Positions 7,196-16,652 of a DNA stretch of 64,000 bases are shown here, in pieces; position 1 is the stretch's first letter; each line of letters begins with the position of its first letter. The stretch comes from Jejuia rubra (GTDB taxonomy: Bacteria > Bacteroidota > Bacteroidia > Flavobacteriales > Flavobacteriaceae). The translations under genes and the position numbers were made by a program. The stretch is taken from the NCBI RefSeq assembly GCF_042684665.1, contig NZ_JBHULY010000016.1, positions 1 to 64,000 of the forward strand, read 5' to 3'. The notes below the pieces were generated by a model that saw only the letters and a list, made by a program, of their open reading frames with translations, did no database searches and was not told where the DNA came from.

Positions 7196-9712
7196 CTACA
7201 CCCAAGGCTCAGGCATTTTTTGGTCCCGCATAGGCACAAAAACAATGTTATCATCTTCTTCCTCACTATTCACGAAGTGATTAAAACGCTTCATCATTTC
7301 GGGGTCGTTCACCGCTTGGGTCCATTCGCATTCAAACCTGTTCACCAAAGTCTGCATCTCTTTTTCCAAATCTTCAGCAATACCTAATTTATCGTCAATA
7401 ATCACTTCTTTTAGATACTCCAATCCACCTTCCAGTTTTTCTTGCCATGCTGCAGTACGCTGTAAAGGCTTAGCTGTCCTCATGTAGAACATTAGATACC
7501 TATCCAAATATTTGATTACCGTTTCATTGTCAATTTGCTCGGCAAATAGCTCAGCATGACGGGGGTTTGCACCACCGTTACCACCAACATATAAATTCCA
7601 TCCACCTTCCACAGCAATTAGACCAAAATCTTTACCGCGAGCTTCTGCGCATTCACGAATACATCCAGATACACCTCCTTTGATTTTATGGGGCGCACGA
7701 ATACCACGGTAACGATTTTCCAATTCGATACCAAAGCTTACGCTTTCATCCATGCCGTAACGGCACCATGTGGAACCTACACAGGTTTTTACGGTTCTTA
7801 AAGATTTGCCATAGGCATGCCCGCTTTCAAAACCATGGCTTATCAACTCTTTCCAAATTAGTGGAAGCTGGTTTAGCGTGGCACCAAATAAATCAATACG
7901 GACACCACCGGTAATCTTCGTATAGAGATCGTATTTCTTCGCAATTTCACCAAGAGCAATTAATTTATCTGGAGTAATTTCCCCTCCGGGAACACGAGGC
8001 ACTACTGAATAGGTTCCATTGCGTTGAATATTGGCCAAAAACCTGTCGTTAGAATCTTGAATGGCATATTCTTTATTCGCAGTATCCGCATGAATCGTTG
8101 CCATCAATGATGCAACTACGGGCTTACATATTTCACAGCCGTGTCCTCCATTACCGTGATTGTCCAACACTTCATTAAATTTGGTATAACCTTTTACTTG
8201 AATGATTTTATACAAATCTTGTCTATTAAAATCGAAGTGTTCACAAATTGAATCCTTAACTTCAATTCCTAAAGACTTTAGTGTAGCATTGGTCAAATCT
8301 GCCACCATTGGCTTACAACCACCGCAACCTGTACCTGCTTTTGTACAGCTTACAACGTCTCCCACATCAGTGGCCTCCCCACTTTCAATCACGCCACAAA
8401 TTTGCCCTTTGGTCACGCTTTCGCAAGAACACACTTGTGCTTCATCCGGTAGGTCCATAACATCCCCAAGTATTGCACCACCCTCGCTGGCCGGCAATAT
8501 CAACTGAGAAGGATCTTCTGGAATGGCCATCCCGTTTAAATAGATTTGATGCAACATACTATAGTCATTGGCATCTCCCACCAAGATACCTCCCAATAGT
8601 TTTTTACCGTCAAGACTTACATTAATCCTTTTATACAGATGTTGCGTTTTATTTTCAAAAATTATGGAATGTCCTTTTGAAGCAGGCATAAAGGGCTCCC
8701 CAAAACTAGCTACGTCCACACCAATCAATTTCAATTTTGTAGACATATCGATATCCTGAGGCATCATTGCATCGGTTTTACCTAAAATCTGCTCTACAGC
8801 AATAGCCGCCATGTCATAACCTGGGGCCACCAAACCGTAAATCATTTGGTTGTACAAGGCAATCTCACCGATGGCATAAATGCTATCATCCGAAGTTTTC
8901 ATGGTATTGTCCACCACTACTCCACCGCGGACGCCGACCTCCAAACCGCAGGCTCTCGCTAATTCATCCCTTGGTCTAATTCCCGCAGAAACTACGAGCA
9001 TATCTACATCCAGCATATCATCCTCGCCAAACTCCATACCTGTAATTGAACCATTTCCTAAAATTTGATTGGTCGCCTTGCTCAAATGTATATTAAGCCC
9101 CATGGACTCTAGTTTCAGTTTTAAAACCTGGCTACTTCTAGAATCCAACTGTCTTGGCATCAATTTAGGTGCGAACTCCACAATATGTGGTTCCAAGCCC
9201 ATATCCATAACGGCTTTACCGGCTTCCAAACCTAACAATCCCCCACCCAGAACAGCTGCCCTGGCATTAGGTTTTTCCGCCTTAAGTTTAGCTGCATACT
9301 GCAGCATACCTTCTAAATCCTCTATGGTTCTGTAAACAAATACGCCTTCCTTTTCTACGCCCTTGATTGGTGGCACGAACGGAGAAGATCCCGTTGCCAA
9401 TACCAAATAGTCATAGGAAAACTCCCGATCCTTTGCCGTTGTAATTGTTTTTGAAGTTCGGTTGATATCCGCAACACGCTCATCTACAACCAAGTCAATA
9501 TCATGCTCTGCATACCATTCGGCAGGTGCCATTTCCAAAGCCTTGGCATCTTGATTTTCGAAAAATTCACTTAAATGCACTCGATCATAAGCTGGTCTGG
9601 GTTCCTCTCCAAACACAGTGATTTTATAATCTCCACTTTCGGCTTTCTCTACAAATTTCTCGCAAAACTTATAGCCAACCATACCATTTCCAACAACAAT
9701 AATGCGCTTCAT
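7196..9712 (-). CDS. nirB: Nitrite reductase [NAD(P)H] large subunit
   Basis: An 838-residue cytoplasmic siroheme enzyme that reduces nitrite to ammonium with NAD(P)H. Domains in order: FAD-binding Rossmann fold (GNGMVG 8-13), NAD-binding fold (LGGGLLGLE 155-163), BFD-like [2Fe-2S] domain with C428, C430, C463 and C466, a second BFD-like helical region with C526/C529, the ferredoxin-like nitrite/sulfite reductase domain, and the siroheme/[4Fe-4S] domain with C644, C650, C684 and C688. Length and all cofactor cysteines are normal. A TAnnTTTG promoter with TACGTATTT direct repeats lies just upstream. nirD follows on the same strand. Confidence 0.97.
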   Translation of the reverse strand: MKRIIVVGNGMVGYKFCEKFVEKAESGDYKITVFGEEPRPAYDRVHLSEFFENQDAKALEMAPAEWYAEHDIDLVVDERVADINRTSKTITTAKDREFSYDYLVLATGSSPFVPPIKGVEKEGVFVYRTIEDLEGMLQYAAKLKAEKPNARAAVLGGGLLGLEAGKAVMDMGLEPHIVEFAPKLMPRQLDSRSSQVLKLKLESMGLNIHLSKATNQILGNGSITGMEFGEDDMLDVDMLVVSAGIRPRDELARACGLEVGVRGGVVVDNTMKTSDDSIYAIGEIALYNQMIYGLVAPGYDMAAIAVEQILGKTDAMMPQDIDMSTKLKLIGVDVASFGEPFMPASKGHSIIFENKTQHLYKRINVSLDGKKLLGGILVGDANDYSMLHQIYLNGMAIPEDPSQLILPASEGGAILGDVMDLPDEAQVCSCESVTKGQICGVIESGEATDVGDVVSCTKAGTGCGGCKPMVADLTNATLKSLGIEVKDSICEHFDFNRQDLYKIIQVKGYTKFNEVLDNHGNGGHGCEICKPVVASLMATIHADTANKEYAIQDSNDRFLANIQRNGTYSVVPRVPGGEITPDKLIALGEIAKKYDLYTKITGGVRIDLFGATLNQLPLIWKELISHGFESGHAYGKSLRTVKTCVGSTWCRYGMDESVSFGIELENRYRGIRAPHKIKGGVSGCIRECAEARGKDFGLIAVEGGWNLYVGGNGGANPRHAELFAEQIDNETVIKYLDRYLMFYMRTAKPLQRTAAWQEKLEGGLEYLKEVIIDDKLGIAEDLEKEMQTLVNRFECEWTQAVNDPEMMKRFNHFVNSEEEDDNIVFVPMRDQKMPEPWV

Positions 9713-9715
9713 AAT

Positions 9716-9754
9716 TACGTATTTGTATACAAAACTAAGTATTTATACGTATTT
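9716..9754 (-). promoter_or_regulatory. nirB promoter with TACGTATTT direct repeats
   Basis: On the minus strand, TAGTTTTG (complement of 9730-9737) matches the Bacteroidota -7 box TAnnTTTG, 17 bases before the nirB ATG. TACGTATTT occurs at 9716-9724 and again at 9746-9754, exactly 30 bp apart (about three helical turns), flanking the -7 box. Each contains the palindrome TACGTA, and a further palindrome TTGTATACAA lies between them. This is a likely operator for a nitrogen- or nitrite-responsive regulator, which cannot be named. Confidence 0.55.
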
Positions 9755-9941
9755 TTAAACATCACAATGCCTAAAATTTACGTAGAAAACACATTATTGT
9801 CAATTTCTCAAATTGGGATATGAATAATTGTTTAATGAGAAAATTAACGGATTGCTTTTTATTGAAATCTTAAAAACAAATACTACTTCGTTTTTACCAA
9901 AAACACCTATTAAATCCTAATTTCGCTATATTTGTTACACG

Positions 9942-10181
9942 ATGGGTATGAAATCCAAAAAATACAAGATAATAGAGAAACTGATGAAAGTGTCGGACGA
10001 AGATACCTTATACAGAATTGAAGAAATTCTTGAATCGGAGGCATCCAATGATAATTTTGTTTTATCCCAAAACGAAAAAGATATTTTAGATAAACGTATG
10101 GATTCCCATAAATCTGCGCCTAAATCAGGGAAAAGTTGGGAGGATATCAAAATAGGTTTGTCTGATAAATATGCCTCATAA
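9942..10181 (+). CDS. Putative antitoxin of a type II toxin-antitoxin pair
   Basis: A 79-residue, highly charged, mainly helical protein. The C-terminal part (SQNEKDILDKRMDSHKSAPKSGKSWEDIK) matches the pattern of the putative addiction-module component family (PF09720-like), with the residue pair typical of that tail near GKSWEDI. Its end overlaps the start of the downstream ParE-like toxin gene by 11 bases, the usual antitoxin-first, translationally coupled order. It would neutralise the toxin by direct binding and probably repress the shared promoter. It is divergent from nirB. Confidence 0.8.
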   Translation: MGMKSKKYKIIEKLMKVSDEDTLYRIEEILESEASNDNFVLSQNEKDILDKRMDSHKSAPKSGKSWEDIKIGLSDKYAS

Positions 10182-10452
10182 ACTTATTATAAAACCTGAA
10201 GCCGAAATTGAATTAATAGAAGCTTTGGAATGGTACGAAAAGAAACAAACTGGATTGGGGCGTAAGCTTTATTTAGAGTTTGATACCATTTTTGAAGATA
10301 TTGCTACACGACCTGAACATTTCCAAAAAAGATACCGAGACATAAGGGTTAGATTCACCCGAACATTTAATTTTGGCATTCACTACACCTTTGAAAACGA
10401 CACCATGTTTGTTCATGCTATTTGGCACACAAGTAGAAAGCCTCTCAAATAA
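10171..10452 (+). CDS. RelE/ParE-family toxin
   Basis: A 93-residue basic protein with the ParE/RelE fold pattern: KLIIKPEAEIELIEALEWYEK (first strand and helix, WYE motif), GRKLYLEFDTIFEDIATRPEHF (second helix), RYRDIRVRFTRTFNFGIHYTF (strands with the basic cluster) and VHAIWHTSRKP at the end. ParE proteins poison gyrase and RelE proteins cleave mRNA on the ribosome; the WYE and HTSR motifs favour the ParE side. It overlaps the antitoxin gene by 11 bases, completing a standard type II module. It appears intact. Confidence 0.87.
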   Translation: MPHKLIIKPEAEIELIEALEWYEKKQTGLGRKLYLEFDTIFEDIATRPEHFQKRYRDIRVRFTRTFNFGIHYTFENDTMFVHAIWHTSRKPLK

Positions 10453-10455
10453 TCT

Positions 10456-12750
10456 CTAGACCTTTTCAACCGTTACCCTCACACTTTTTGATGCGGGCGT
10501 TTTTGCAGTATGCGCGAAACTATCCAATGGCACCAATACGTTAGTTTCAGGGAAATACGTGGCACAACAATTTTTTGGAATGTCATAGCCAACTACTTTA
10601 AAATTATTGGCCTCTCGAATTACGCCATTATATTCGGATTTAAGGTTGACCACATCGTATTCTTTCAAACTACGTAGTTTCATATCCTCACGGTTCATAA
10701 AGATGACGCGTCGTTCATTAAAAACACCGCGATAGCGATCGTCCATTCCGTAAATGGTGGTATTAAACTGATCATGACTACGGATGGTCATCATGATTAA
10801 TTCGGCCTCCTTCAATTTCCAATTCGGGAGTTTGTTAATTGTGAAATTTGCCTTTCCCGTTTTTGTTTTAAACTTGCGGATCCGAGCGCCATTCGGCAAA
10901 TAAAACCCTGAGGGTTGTTGCAGTTTGGTATTATAGTTTTCAAAACCGTTAACCACCTCGGCAATATCATCACGAACCAAATTATAATCATCTTTATAAG
11001 CCAACCAATTTATTTTTGATTGCGCTTTTAAAGTGGCATTGGCGATTTCACAAACCACAGCTACCTCACTCATTAAAGCATCGGAACAGGGTTCTAAAAC
11101 ACCTGTTGTGGAGGACACCACTCCCATAGAATTCTCAACACTTTGGGTTTGCACTCCTGTTTTCTGAAAGTCTTTTTCAGCTCTACCCAAACAGGGCAAA
11201 ATCAATGCTTCTTTTCCCGTGACCAAATGAGACCGGTTGAGTTTTGTACTTACGTGGACGGTTAAATTGCAGTTGGCCAAAGCCTGTGCAGAATAGGCGG
11301 TATCAGGAACCGCCGAAATAAAATTGCCTCCTAAACCAAAAAACACTTTTGCCTTCTTTTCATACATCGCTTTTATGGCATCGATAACGCTGTAACCGTG
11401 TTTAGTGGAAGGTTTAAAACCATATTTTGCCTCTATTTTATCCAAAAAAGCCTGTGGTGCGGACTCCCAAATACCAACCGTCCTATCACCTTGCACATTG
11501 GAATGGCCTCGCACTGGGCAGGTCCCAGCACCTTCTTTTCCGATACTTCCTTTTAAAAGCAACAAATTGACCAACTCTCGGATATTATCCACGGCATTCT
11601 CGTGTTGGGTCAACCCCATAGCCCAACAAATAATGATCTTTTTTTTGTTGAAAACCAGTTCAAACACTTTCTCAAAAATTTCTTTTGAAACTCCCGATAC
11701 TTCCAAACAGTCTTGAAAATCAAAGGTTTTTAAATCTGCAATAAAATCATCATATCCGTTAGTATATTCTTTAATAAATGTTTTATCAAAAACACCTCCC
11801 TTTTCTTCTTCCCTCTCCAGTAATTTCAATAATAAAGCTTTAAAAAAGGCAACATCCCCATTGATGGTTATCGGCACAAACACATCCGATAATTTTGTAC
11901 CACCAGTAAGCATTTTTACTGGGTTTTGAGGATCCGTAAACTTCATTAACCCAGCCTCGGGCAAAGGATTTATAGCCACAATCTTACCGCCGTTTTTCTT
12001 TGTTTTTTCCAGTGCAGAAAGCATCCTGGGGTGGTTGGTAGCTGGATTTTGCCCAATGACCATTACCAGTTCAGCTTTGTACAAATCCTCTAAAGTCACA
12101 GAGCCCTTACCGATCCCTAAAGTTTCGGACAAGGCACTTCCACTGGCTTCATGGCACATATTGGAGCAATCCGGTAAATTTGAGGTCCCGAATTCCCTAA
12201 CAAATAGTTGGTATAAAAAAGCGGCCTCATTAGTGGTTCTGCCAGATGTGTAGAACACCGCTTCATCAGGGTGCGATAGGCTATTTAAATGATTCCCAAC
12301 TTTAGCAAATGCACCTTCCCACGAAATGGGTTGATAGTGCGTTGCGCCCTTTGGCAAATACATGGGTTCTGCCAAGCGTCCGGATTTGCCGATTTCAAAA
12401 TCAGACCATTCGGATAATTCGTCCACCGAGTTCTCTGCAAAAAATTCCCTGCCAATTACTGTTTTTTGCATTTCCTCCGCCATGGCTTTCAACCCATTTT
12501 CACAATACTCGCCGAGAGCCGAGCGGTCATCGTCTGGGTCAGGCCAAGCGCATCCGGGGCAATCAAAACCGCCTTTTTGGTTAATATTCTGTGTGATTTT
12601 TAGAATATTGCCGGGCTTGATGTACTTTACCGCATGGGATGTTGCCGCCTTTAAACCCCTAAACCCCGCAGTATTGGATGGCGGGGTTTTTACTTTTAAA
12701 TTTTGAAATGCTTCAGGTGTTAAGGCTTTATCGATGGATGATTTGCTCAT
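10456..12750 (-). CDS. FdhF/YdeP-family molybdopterin oxidoreductase
   Basis: A 764-residue protein of the DMSO-reductase superfamily, formate-dehydrogenase-like YdeP branch. The N terminus holds DCPGCAWPDPDDD (C64, C67) and C83, the region of the iron-sulfur cluster in this branch. The bis-MGD domains carry FYTSGRTTNEA, DCSNMCHEASGSAL, GQNPATNHPRM, the middle NVQGDRT, and a C-terminal molydopterin-dinucleotide-binding domain with MTIRSHDQFNTTIYG. There is no Tat signal, so it is cytoplasmic. E. coli YdeP is linked to acid resistance; the substrate here is unknown. It is the last gene of a molybdenum operon, 31 bases after the MocA-like gene. Confidence 0.87.
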   Translation of the reverse strand: MSKSSIDKALTPEAFQNLKVKTPPSNTAGFRGLKAATSHAVKYIKPGNILKITQNINQKGGFDCPGCAWPDPDDDRSALGEYCENGLKAMAEEMQKTVIGREFFAENSVDELSEWSDFEIGKSGRLAEPMYLPKGATHYQPISWEGAFAKVGNHLNSLSHPDEAVFYTSGRTTNEAAFLYQLFVREFGTSNLPDCSNMCHEASGSALSETLGIGKGSVTLEDLYKAELVMVIGQNPATNHPRMLSALEKTKKNGGKIVAINPLPEAGLMKFTDPQNPVKMLTGGTKLSDVFVPITINGDVAFFKALLLKLLEREEEKGGVFDKTFIKEYTNGYDDFIADLKTFDFQDCLEVSGVSKEIFEKVFELVFNKKKIIICWAMGLTQHENAVDNIRELVNLLLLKGSIGKEGAGTCPVRGHSNVQGDRTVGIWESAPQAFLDKIEAKYGFKPSTKHGYSVIDAIKAMYEKKAKVFFGLGGNFISAVPDTAYSAQALANCNLTVHVSTKLNRSHLVTGKEALILPCLGRAEKDFQKTGVQTQSVENSMGVVSSTTGVLEPCSDALMSEVAVVCEIANATLKAQSKINWLAYKDDYNLVRDDIAEVVNGFENYNTKLQQPSGFYLPNGARIRKFKTKTGKANFTINKLPNWKLKEAELIMMTIRSHDQFNTTIYGMDDRYRGVFNERRVIFMNREDMKLRSLKEYDVVNLKSEYNGVIREANNFKVVGYDIPKNCCATYFPETNVLVPLDSFAHTAKTPASKSVRVTVEKV

Positions 12751-12781
12751 GCTCTAAATATAGCAAATAAAGAAAAGAAGA

Positions 12782-13393
12782 TTAATTATCACTTGATTTA
12801 TGAAGCATTTTATAGTCGGCTTGGGTGTCGATATCCATGTTCTTAAAATTTGGGGCAATTACCTTTACTGAATCTTTATGTTTGTTGATAATGGATTTTG
12901 CGCCATCGTCGCCAGATAGCAGCGATAATTCCGCAAAATATGCTTGGTCAAATAATGTAGGAACCCCAATTTTTTCTTTAGAATATGAAGTCGCAATGAT
13001 TTCTTTTTTATTTGGATTGAATGTTTTGATGATATCATCCAAGTAATCCGAAGTTACAAAAGGCTGATCTGCTAAAACAAACAAAAGACCATCAACGTTT
13101 TCTTTTGAATTTAAAACGAAATGAGCCGCACTGGCAATTGACTTCCCAAGACCTTGTTGCCATTCATTATTTACAATAAGGGTAACTGCTTCATTATTGA
13201 TTTCAGAAGTTATAGCCTCTGAATTTGCACCCAAAACCACAATGACTTCCATAGCCAGTGTATTTTTTGATGTATGAATTGCATGTTGAATCAATGATTT
13301 TTCGCACCATTTTAAAAGCTGTTTCGGGCTTCCCATTCTTGTTGAAGCACCCGCCGCCAAAATGGCAATGGCAATATGTGAAGATTGAGACAA
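12782..13393 (-). CDS. MocA-like molybdenum cofactor nucleotidyltransferase
   Basis: A 203-residue cytoplasmic protein of the MobA/MocA NTP-transferase family. The N terminus has the nucleotide-binding signature LAAGASTRMGSPKQLL (about residues 13-28). LLFVLADQPFV (near 105-115) carries the metal-binding aspartate, and LSGDDGAKSII lies further on. MocA adds CMP to the molybdenum cofactor for xanthine-dehydrogenase-type enzymes, fitting the upstream IorB-like enzyme. MobA, which adds GMP, is the alternative, since the operon also has a bis-MGD enzyme. It starts two bases after the xdhC-like gene ends. Confidence 0.85.
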   Translation of the reverse strand: MSQSSHIAIAILAAGASTRMGSPKQLLKWCEKSLIQHAIHTSKNTLAMEVIVVLGANSEAITSEINNEAVTLIVNNEWQQGLGKSIASAAHFVLNSKENVDGLLFVLADQPFVTSDYLDDIIKTFNPNKKEIIATSYSKEKIGVPTLFDQAYFAELSLLSGDDGAKSIINKHKDSVKVIAPNFKNMDIDTQADYKMLHKSSDN

Positions 13394-13395
13394 GA

Positions 13396-14412
13396 TTAAT
13401 GCTTGGAATGAATGCTTCCAGTTGTTTTACTTAGCGATATTGGGTTTCGTTTTCTTGTTACAGCCAAAATCTCAGAAATTATTGAAATTGCAATTTCTTG
13501 AGGTGTTTCAGAACCGATATTCAAACCTGCTGGCCCATGAATAGCTTCTAAAAAGGCATCAGAAACTTCAGGGCAATACTCCATAAATTGGGATAATAAA
13601 TCCTCGCGCCGTTTTGTGGGGCCCAAAAGCCCAATGTAATTTGGATTGGTGTTTTTTAATGCTACCAAATACCGTAAATCGTAAGCAAAATTATGTGTCA
13701 TCAAAACCACCGTGGTTTGGTTATCGATGTTATTGACATCCAAATTCTCTGGTGTCGTAGTGATTAAAGCCTTTGATCCAGGAAAATTCTGCATCGTCTT
13801 TGCTTCTGAAACACCTGCAACAATGGTAACCTCCCACCCCGTTAAAGACGCATATTGGCATAATTGAACCGCATCATGTTCCGCACCGATAATCATCAAT
13901 TTGAAACATGGCGGCATCTCTTGGCGAAATACCAATCCCTCCGAATATTTTTCACTTTTAGTTGAAAGGGGAAAATAATCCTTTTCGATTTTGACATCTG
14001 AACCAATGCCATCAAAAACCCCTGCTTCCTTTTTATATTGTGATATGACTTCAAATGCTTCTCTATCATTTAAACATCTGAAAAAAGCCTGCTCAAATCT
14101 AGTATCTGTTTGAATTTCCTCCAATAAAATATACAGAACGCCTTCACATCCCAAACGGTATCTGCCGTCATAAGTCATCATTTTGGATTGCCCCGTTTTA
14201 AAAACCGATTGTGCTTGCAACAAGACTTCCTTTTCAACACAACCGCCACTTACCGCACCAATCATAGTGTCGTCTTCCAGAATTAGCATTCGAACACCGG
14301 GCCTGCGATAGGAGGAACCGTCTAAATCTACCACCGAAGCCAAAACAGACTTTAATCCGTTTTTCTTTGCTTTAATGGCCTCCTCAATAATTTGTTTAAA
14401 TTCGTGTGTCAT
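13396..14412 (-). CDS. XdhC/CoxI-family molybdoenzyme maturation factor
   Basis: A 338-residue cytoplasmic protein with the two domains of XdhC. The N-terminal XdhC/CoxI domain holds VLASVVDLDGSSYRRPGVRM and GAVSGGCVEKEV (about residues 24-85). The C-terminal Rossmann-like domain begins at MIIGAEHDAVQLCQYA (near 173) and ends with GPAGLNIGSETPQEIAISI. XdhC proteins bind the molybdenum cofactor, promote its sulfuration and insert it into xanthine-dehydrogenase-type enzymes. Its position directly after the IorB-like gene agrees. Confidence 0.9.
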   Translation of the reverse strand: MTHEFKQIIEEAIKAKKNGLKSVLASVVDLDGSSYRRPGVRMLILEDDTMIGAVSGGCVEKEVLLQAQSVFKTGQSKMMTYDGRYRLGCEGVLYILLEEIQTDTRFEQAFFRCLNDREAFEVISQYKKEAGVFDGIGSDVKIEKDYFPLSTKSEKYSEGLVFRQEMPPCFKLMIIGAEHDAVQLCQYASLTGWEVTIVAGVSEAKTMQNFPGSKALITTTPENLDVNNIDNQTTVVLMTHNFAYDLRYLVALKNTNPNYIGLLGPTKRREDLLSQFMEYCPEVSDAFLEAIHGPAGLNIGSETPQEIAISIISEILAVTRKRNPISLSKTTGSIHSKH

Positions 14413-14442
14413 TCAATTGTAAGTACCCCAATTATTTAGTTT

Positions 14443-16641
14443 TCAAGCCAAGAATTCTTGTTCATACGTGAAGGGCTGATGATAATACCTTTTACCAGTA
14501 GCCTTATATAGTGCATTGGCCAGAGCTCCCACTGCAGGAGGTAGACCCGGTTCTCCTAATCCCGTGGGTGCAATTTCATTTTCAACAAAAAACACTTCAA
14601 TTGCTTCTGGTGCTTGAGAATGACGAATAAGTTGATAAAGATCGAAATTCATTTGGTTAGGTGCCCCACCACTAAAGGTGAGTCTGCCGTACATAGCATG
14701 ACCGATGCCATCAATAACACCTCCTTGAATCATGTTTTTAGCCGCATCGGGGTTTACAACAATCCCACAATCGACTGCACACCATACTTTTTTAATCTTA
14801 GGTTCATTGTTTTCTAAAACAATATCAACAACTTCGGCTACATACGAAAAATGACAATAATAGGCGGCTACACCTCTATAAACTCCAGGTTCAGACTTTC
14901 CCCAGTTTGATTTTTCTTTGACCAATTTTAGTACTCCCGCATAACGTTGAGGGTCGTAATCATTCTTTTCTCCAACAGGGTTATTAATGGCACGATCAAA
15001 TAATTCCAATCTAAAATCTATTGGATCCTTTCCAGCAACTTCTGCTACTTCATCTAAAAAAGCCTGTTCTGCAGCTGCTGTAAAATGTGAGCGTGGTGCT
15101 CTCCAAGCCCCAGTTGTAATATTCGTTTTACCAGAAATCTTCTTCGCTAAATAGTTATCTACAGTTCCAGCTGGAAAACGATTTGGGAAAACGGGACCCT
15201 CAGATAATCCAGCACCTTTAACCGAAAATGCAACTAAATTGTTATCTGCATCCAGTCCAGCTTTATAAGTTGACATATAGGCCGGCCTATAAGTTCCTTG
15301 ACTCATATCGTCTTCCCTTGAATAAATGAGTTTTACCGGTTTACCTATTTTTTTTGAAATTGCGGCGGCTTCCATTCCATAATGAGTGTATAATCTTCTA
15401 CCAAAACCACCTCCAATCCTTGTCATATTTACAGTAATATTTTCTATAGGCATTTTCAAAAGTTTTGAAACACAATTTTCCAATGCTTTTGGTGTTTGAG
15501 TCGGTCCTGTTAATTCTACAGAGTTTTCCTTTACATTAGCAAAGAAATTCATTGGCTCTAGTGTATTATGAGGTAAAAAAGGAGAGCTGTAAGTCCGCTC
15601 AATTACTTTTGTAGCATTTTTAAAAGCTACGTCCGGGTTTCCATCCTTTCTACTTTCTTTGGCTGTACCTGAAACCAATGCTTCATGTAGTTGACCTATA
15701 TGCATTTTAGAATTTTCTGGAGGTGATACAACATCCCAATTGGCTCTTATGGCTTTTTTCGCCTTCATTAGCTGCCATGTTGAATTGCCTACAATAGCTA
15801 TAAGATGATTAAATCCATTCTTCTTATAACCCCAGGCCGGCTCTTCTAGTGTTATATCTACTATAAATGCATCAGATACCCCATCCATGGCTTTTATTTC
15901 TTCGGCATTAAAATCTTTAACCTTCATACCAAAAGCAGGTGGATGTTGAATCATGGCCAATTGCATTCCTTCTGCTTTGAAATCCAAACCAAACAAGGGC
16001 TTTCCGGTAACAATGTTTTTACCCTCAACATTCTTTTTGCTTTTACCGATAATTTGAAAATCGTCAATAGATTTAAGTTCTACCTCTTCCGGAACTTCAA
16101 TACCTACTGCCTTAGATGCGATCTCCCCGTAACCTATAGTTCTTTCTCCATTTTTCTCTGAAATTATCCCCTTGCTCACAGTTACCTCTGAAACCAAAAT
16201 ACCCCATTCTTTAGCGGCAGCTTCCAAAAGCATTCTTCTTGCGGTAGCACCAGCCATACGTAACGGATCCCAACCTCTCCGAATAGATTGACTTCCTCCA
16301 GCGTACTGATCTGTGTAAAACCCCGTGTTTAATGGGGCTTGCTCCACCACAACACTACTCCAATCCACATCCAATTCTTCAGCAACTATCATGGGCATAG
16401 AAGTTTTAACGTTTTGCCCAATTTCAGGATTTGGAGAATATATAGTAACTAAACCTGTGTCCCCAATTTTAATGTAACCATTTATGTCATACCACTCATT
16501 TGGAATAGCTATTTGTTCCTGGATTTTTTTATCGGAAGTACAGCCCGTAAACCAACTAAATCCAACAAGCATCCCTCCACCAGCTGCTGCAGATATCTTC
16601 AAAAATGAACGACGATTATATTGTGTTTTAATTTTTGTCAT
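14443..16641 (-). CDS. Molybdopterin-binding subunit, isoquinoline 1-oxidoreductase (IorB)-like
   Basis: A 732-residue protein of the xanthine-oxidase superfamily, IorB / aldehyde dehydrogenase branch. The N terminus has a Tat signal with RRSFLK at 10-15 followed by a glycine/alanine-rich hydrophobic stretch, so it should be exported folded to the periplasm. Cofactor motifs are RIGGGFGRRLYTHYGMEAA, TGAWRAPRSHFTAAAEQAF and GLGEPGLPPAVGALANAL, the last containing the glutamate expected to act as base. It pairs with the upstream 2Fe-2S subunit. Substrate is unknown; N-heterocycles or aldehydes are typical. Maturation genes follow in the operon. Confidence 0.92.
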   Translation of the reverse strand: MTKIKTQYNRRSFLKISAAAGGGMLVGFSWFTGCTSDKKIQEQIAIPNEWYDINGYIKIGDTGLVTIYSPNPEIGQNVKTSMPMIVAEELDVDWSSVVVEQAPLNTGFYTDQYAGGSQSIRRGWDPLRMAGATARRMLLEAAAKEWGILVSEVTVSKGIISEKNGERTIGYGEIASKAVGIEVPEEVELKSIDDFQIIGKSKKNVEGKNIVTGKPLFGLDFKAEGMQLAMIQHPPAFGMKVKDFNAEEIKAMDGVSDAFIVDITLEEPAWGYKKNGFNHLIAIVGNSTWQLMKAKKAIRANWDVVSPPENSKMHIGQLHEALVSGTAKESRKDGNPDVAFKNATKVIERTYSSPFLPHNTLEPMNFFANVKENSVELTGPTQTPKALENCVSKLLKMPIENITVNMTRIGGGFGRRLYTHYGMEAAAISKKIGKPVKLIYSREDDMSQGTYRPAYMSTYKAGLDADNNLVAFSVKGAGLSEGPVFPNRFPAGTVDNYLAKKISGKTNITTGAWRAPRSHFTAAAEQAFLDEVAEVAGKDPIDFRLELFDRAINNPVGEKNDYDPQRYAGVLKLVKEKSNWGKSEPGVYRGVAAYYCHFSYVAEVVDIVLENNEPKIKKVWCAVDCGIVVNPDAAKNMIQGGVIDGIGHAMYGRLTFSGGAPNQMNFDLYQLIRHSQAPEAIEVFFVENEIAPTGLGEPGLPPAVGALANALYKATGKRYYHQPFTYEQEFLA

Positions 16642-16652
16642 AATTCTACTTT

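Noticed and set aside
12309..12706. Two overlapping plus-strand frames of 91 and 114 codons
   Set aside because: Antisense to the molybdopterin oxidoreductase gene, whose motifs are clear.
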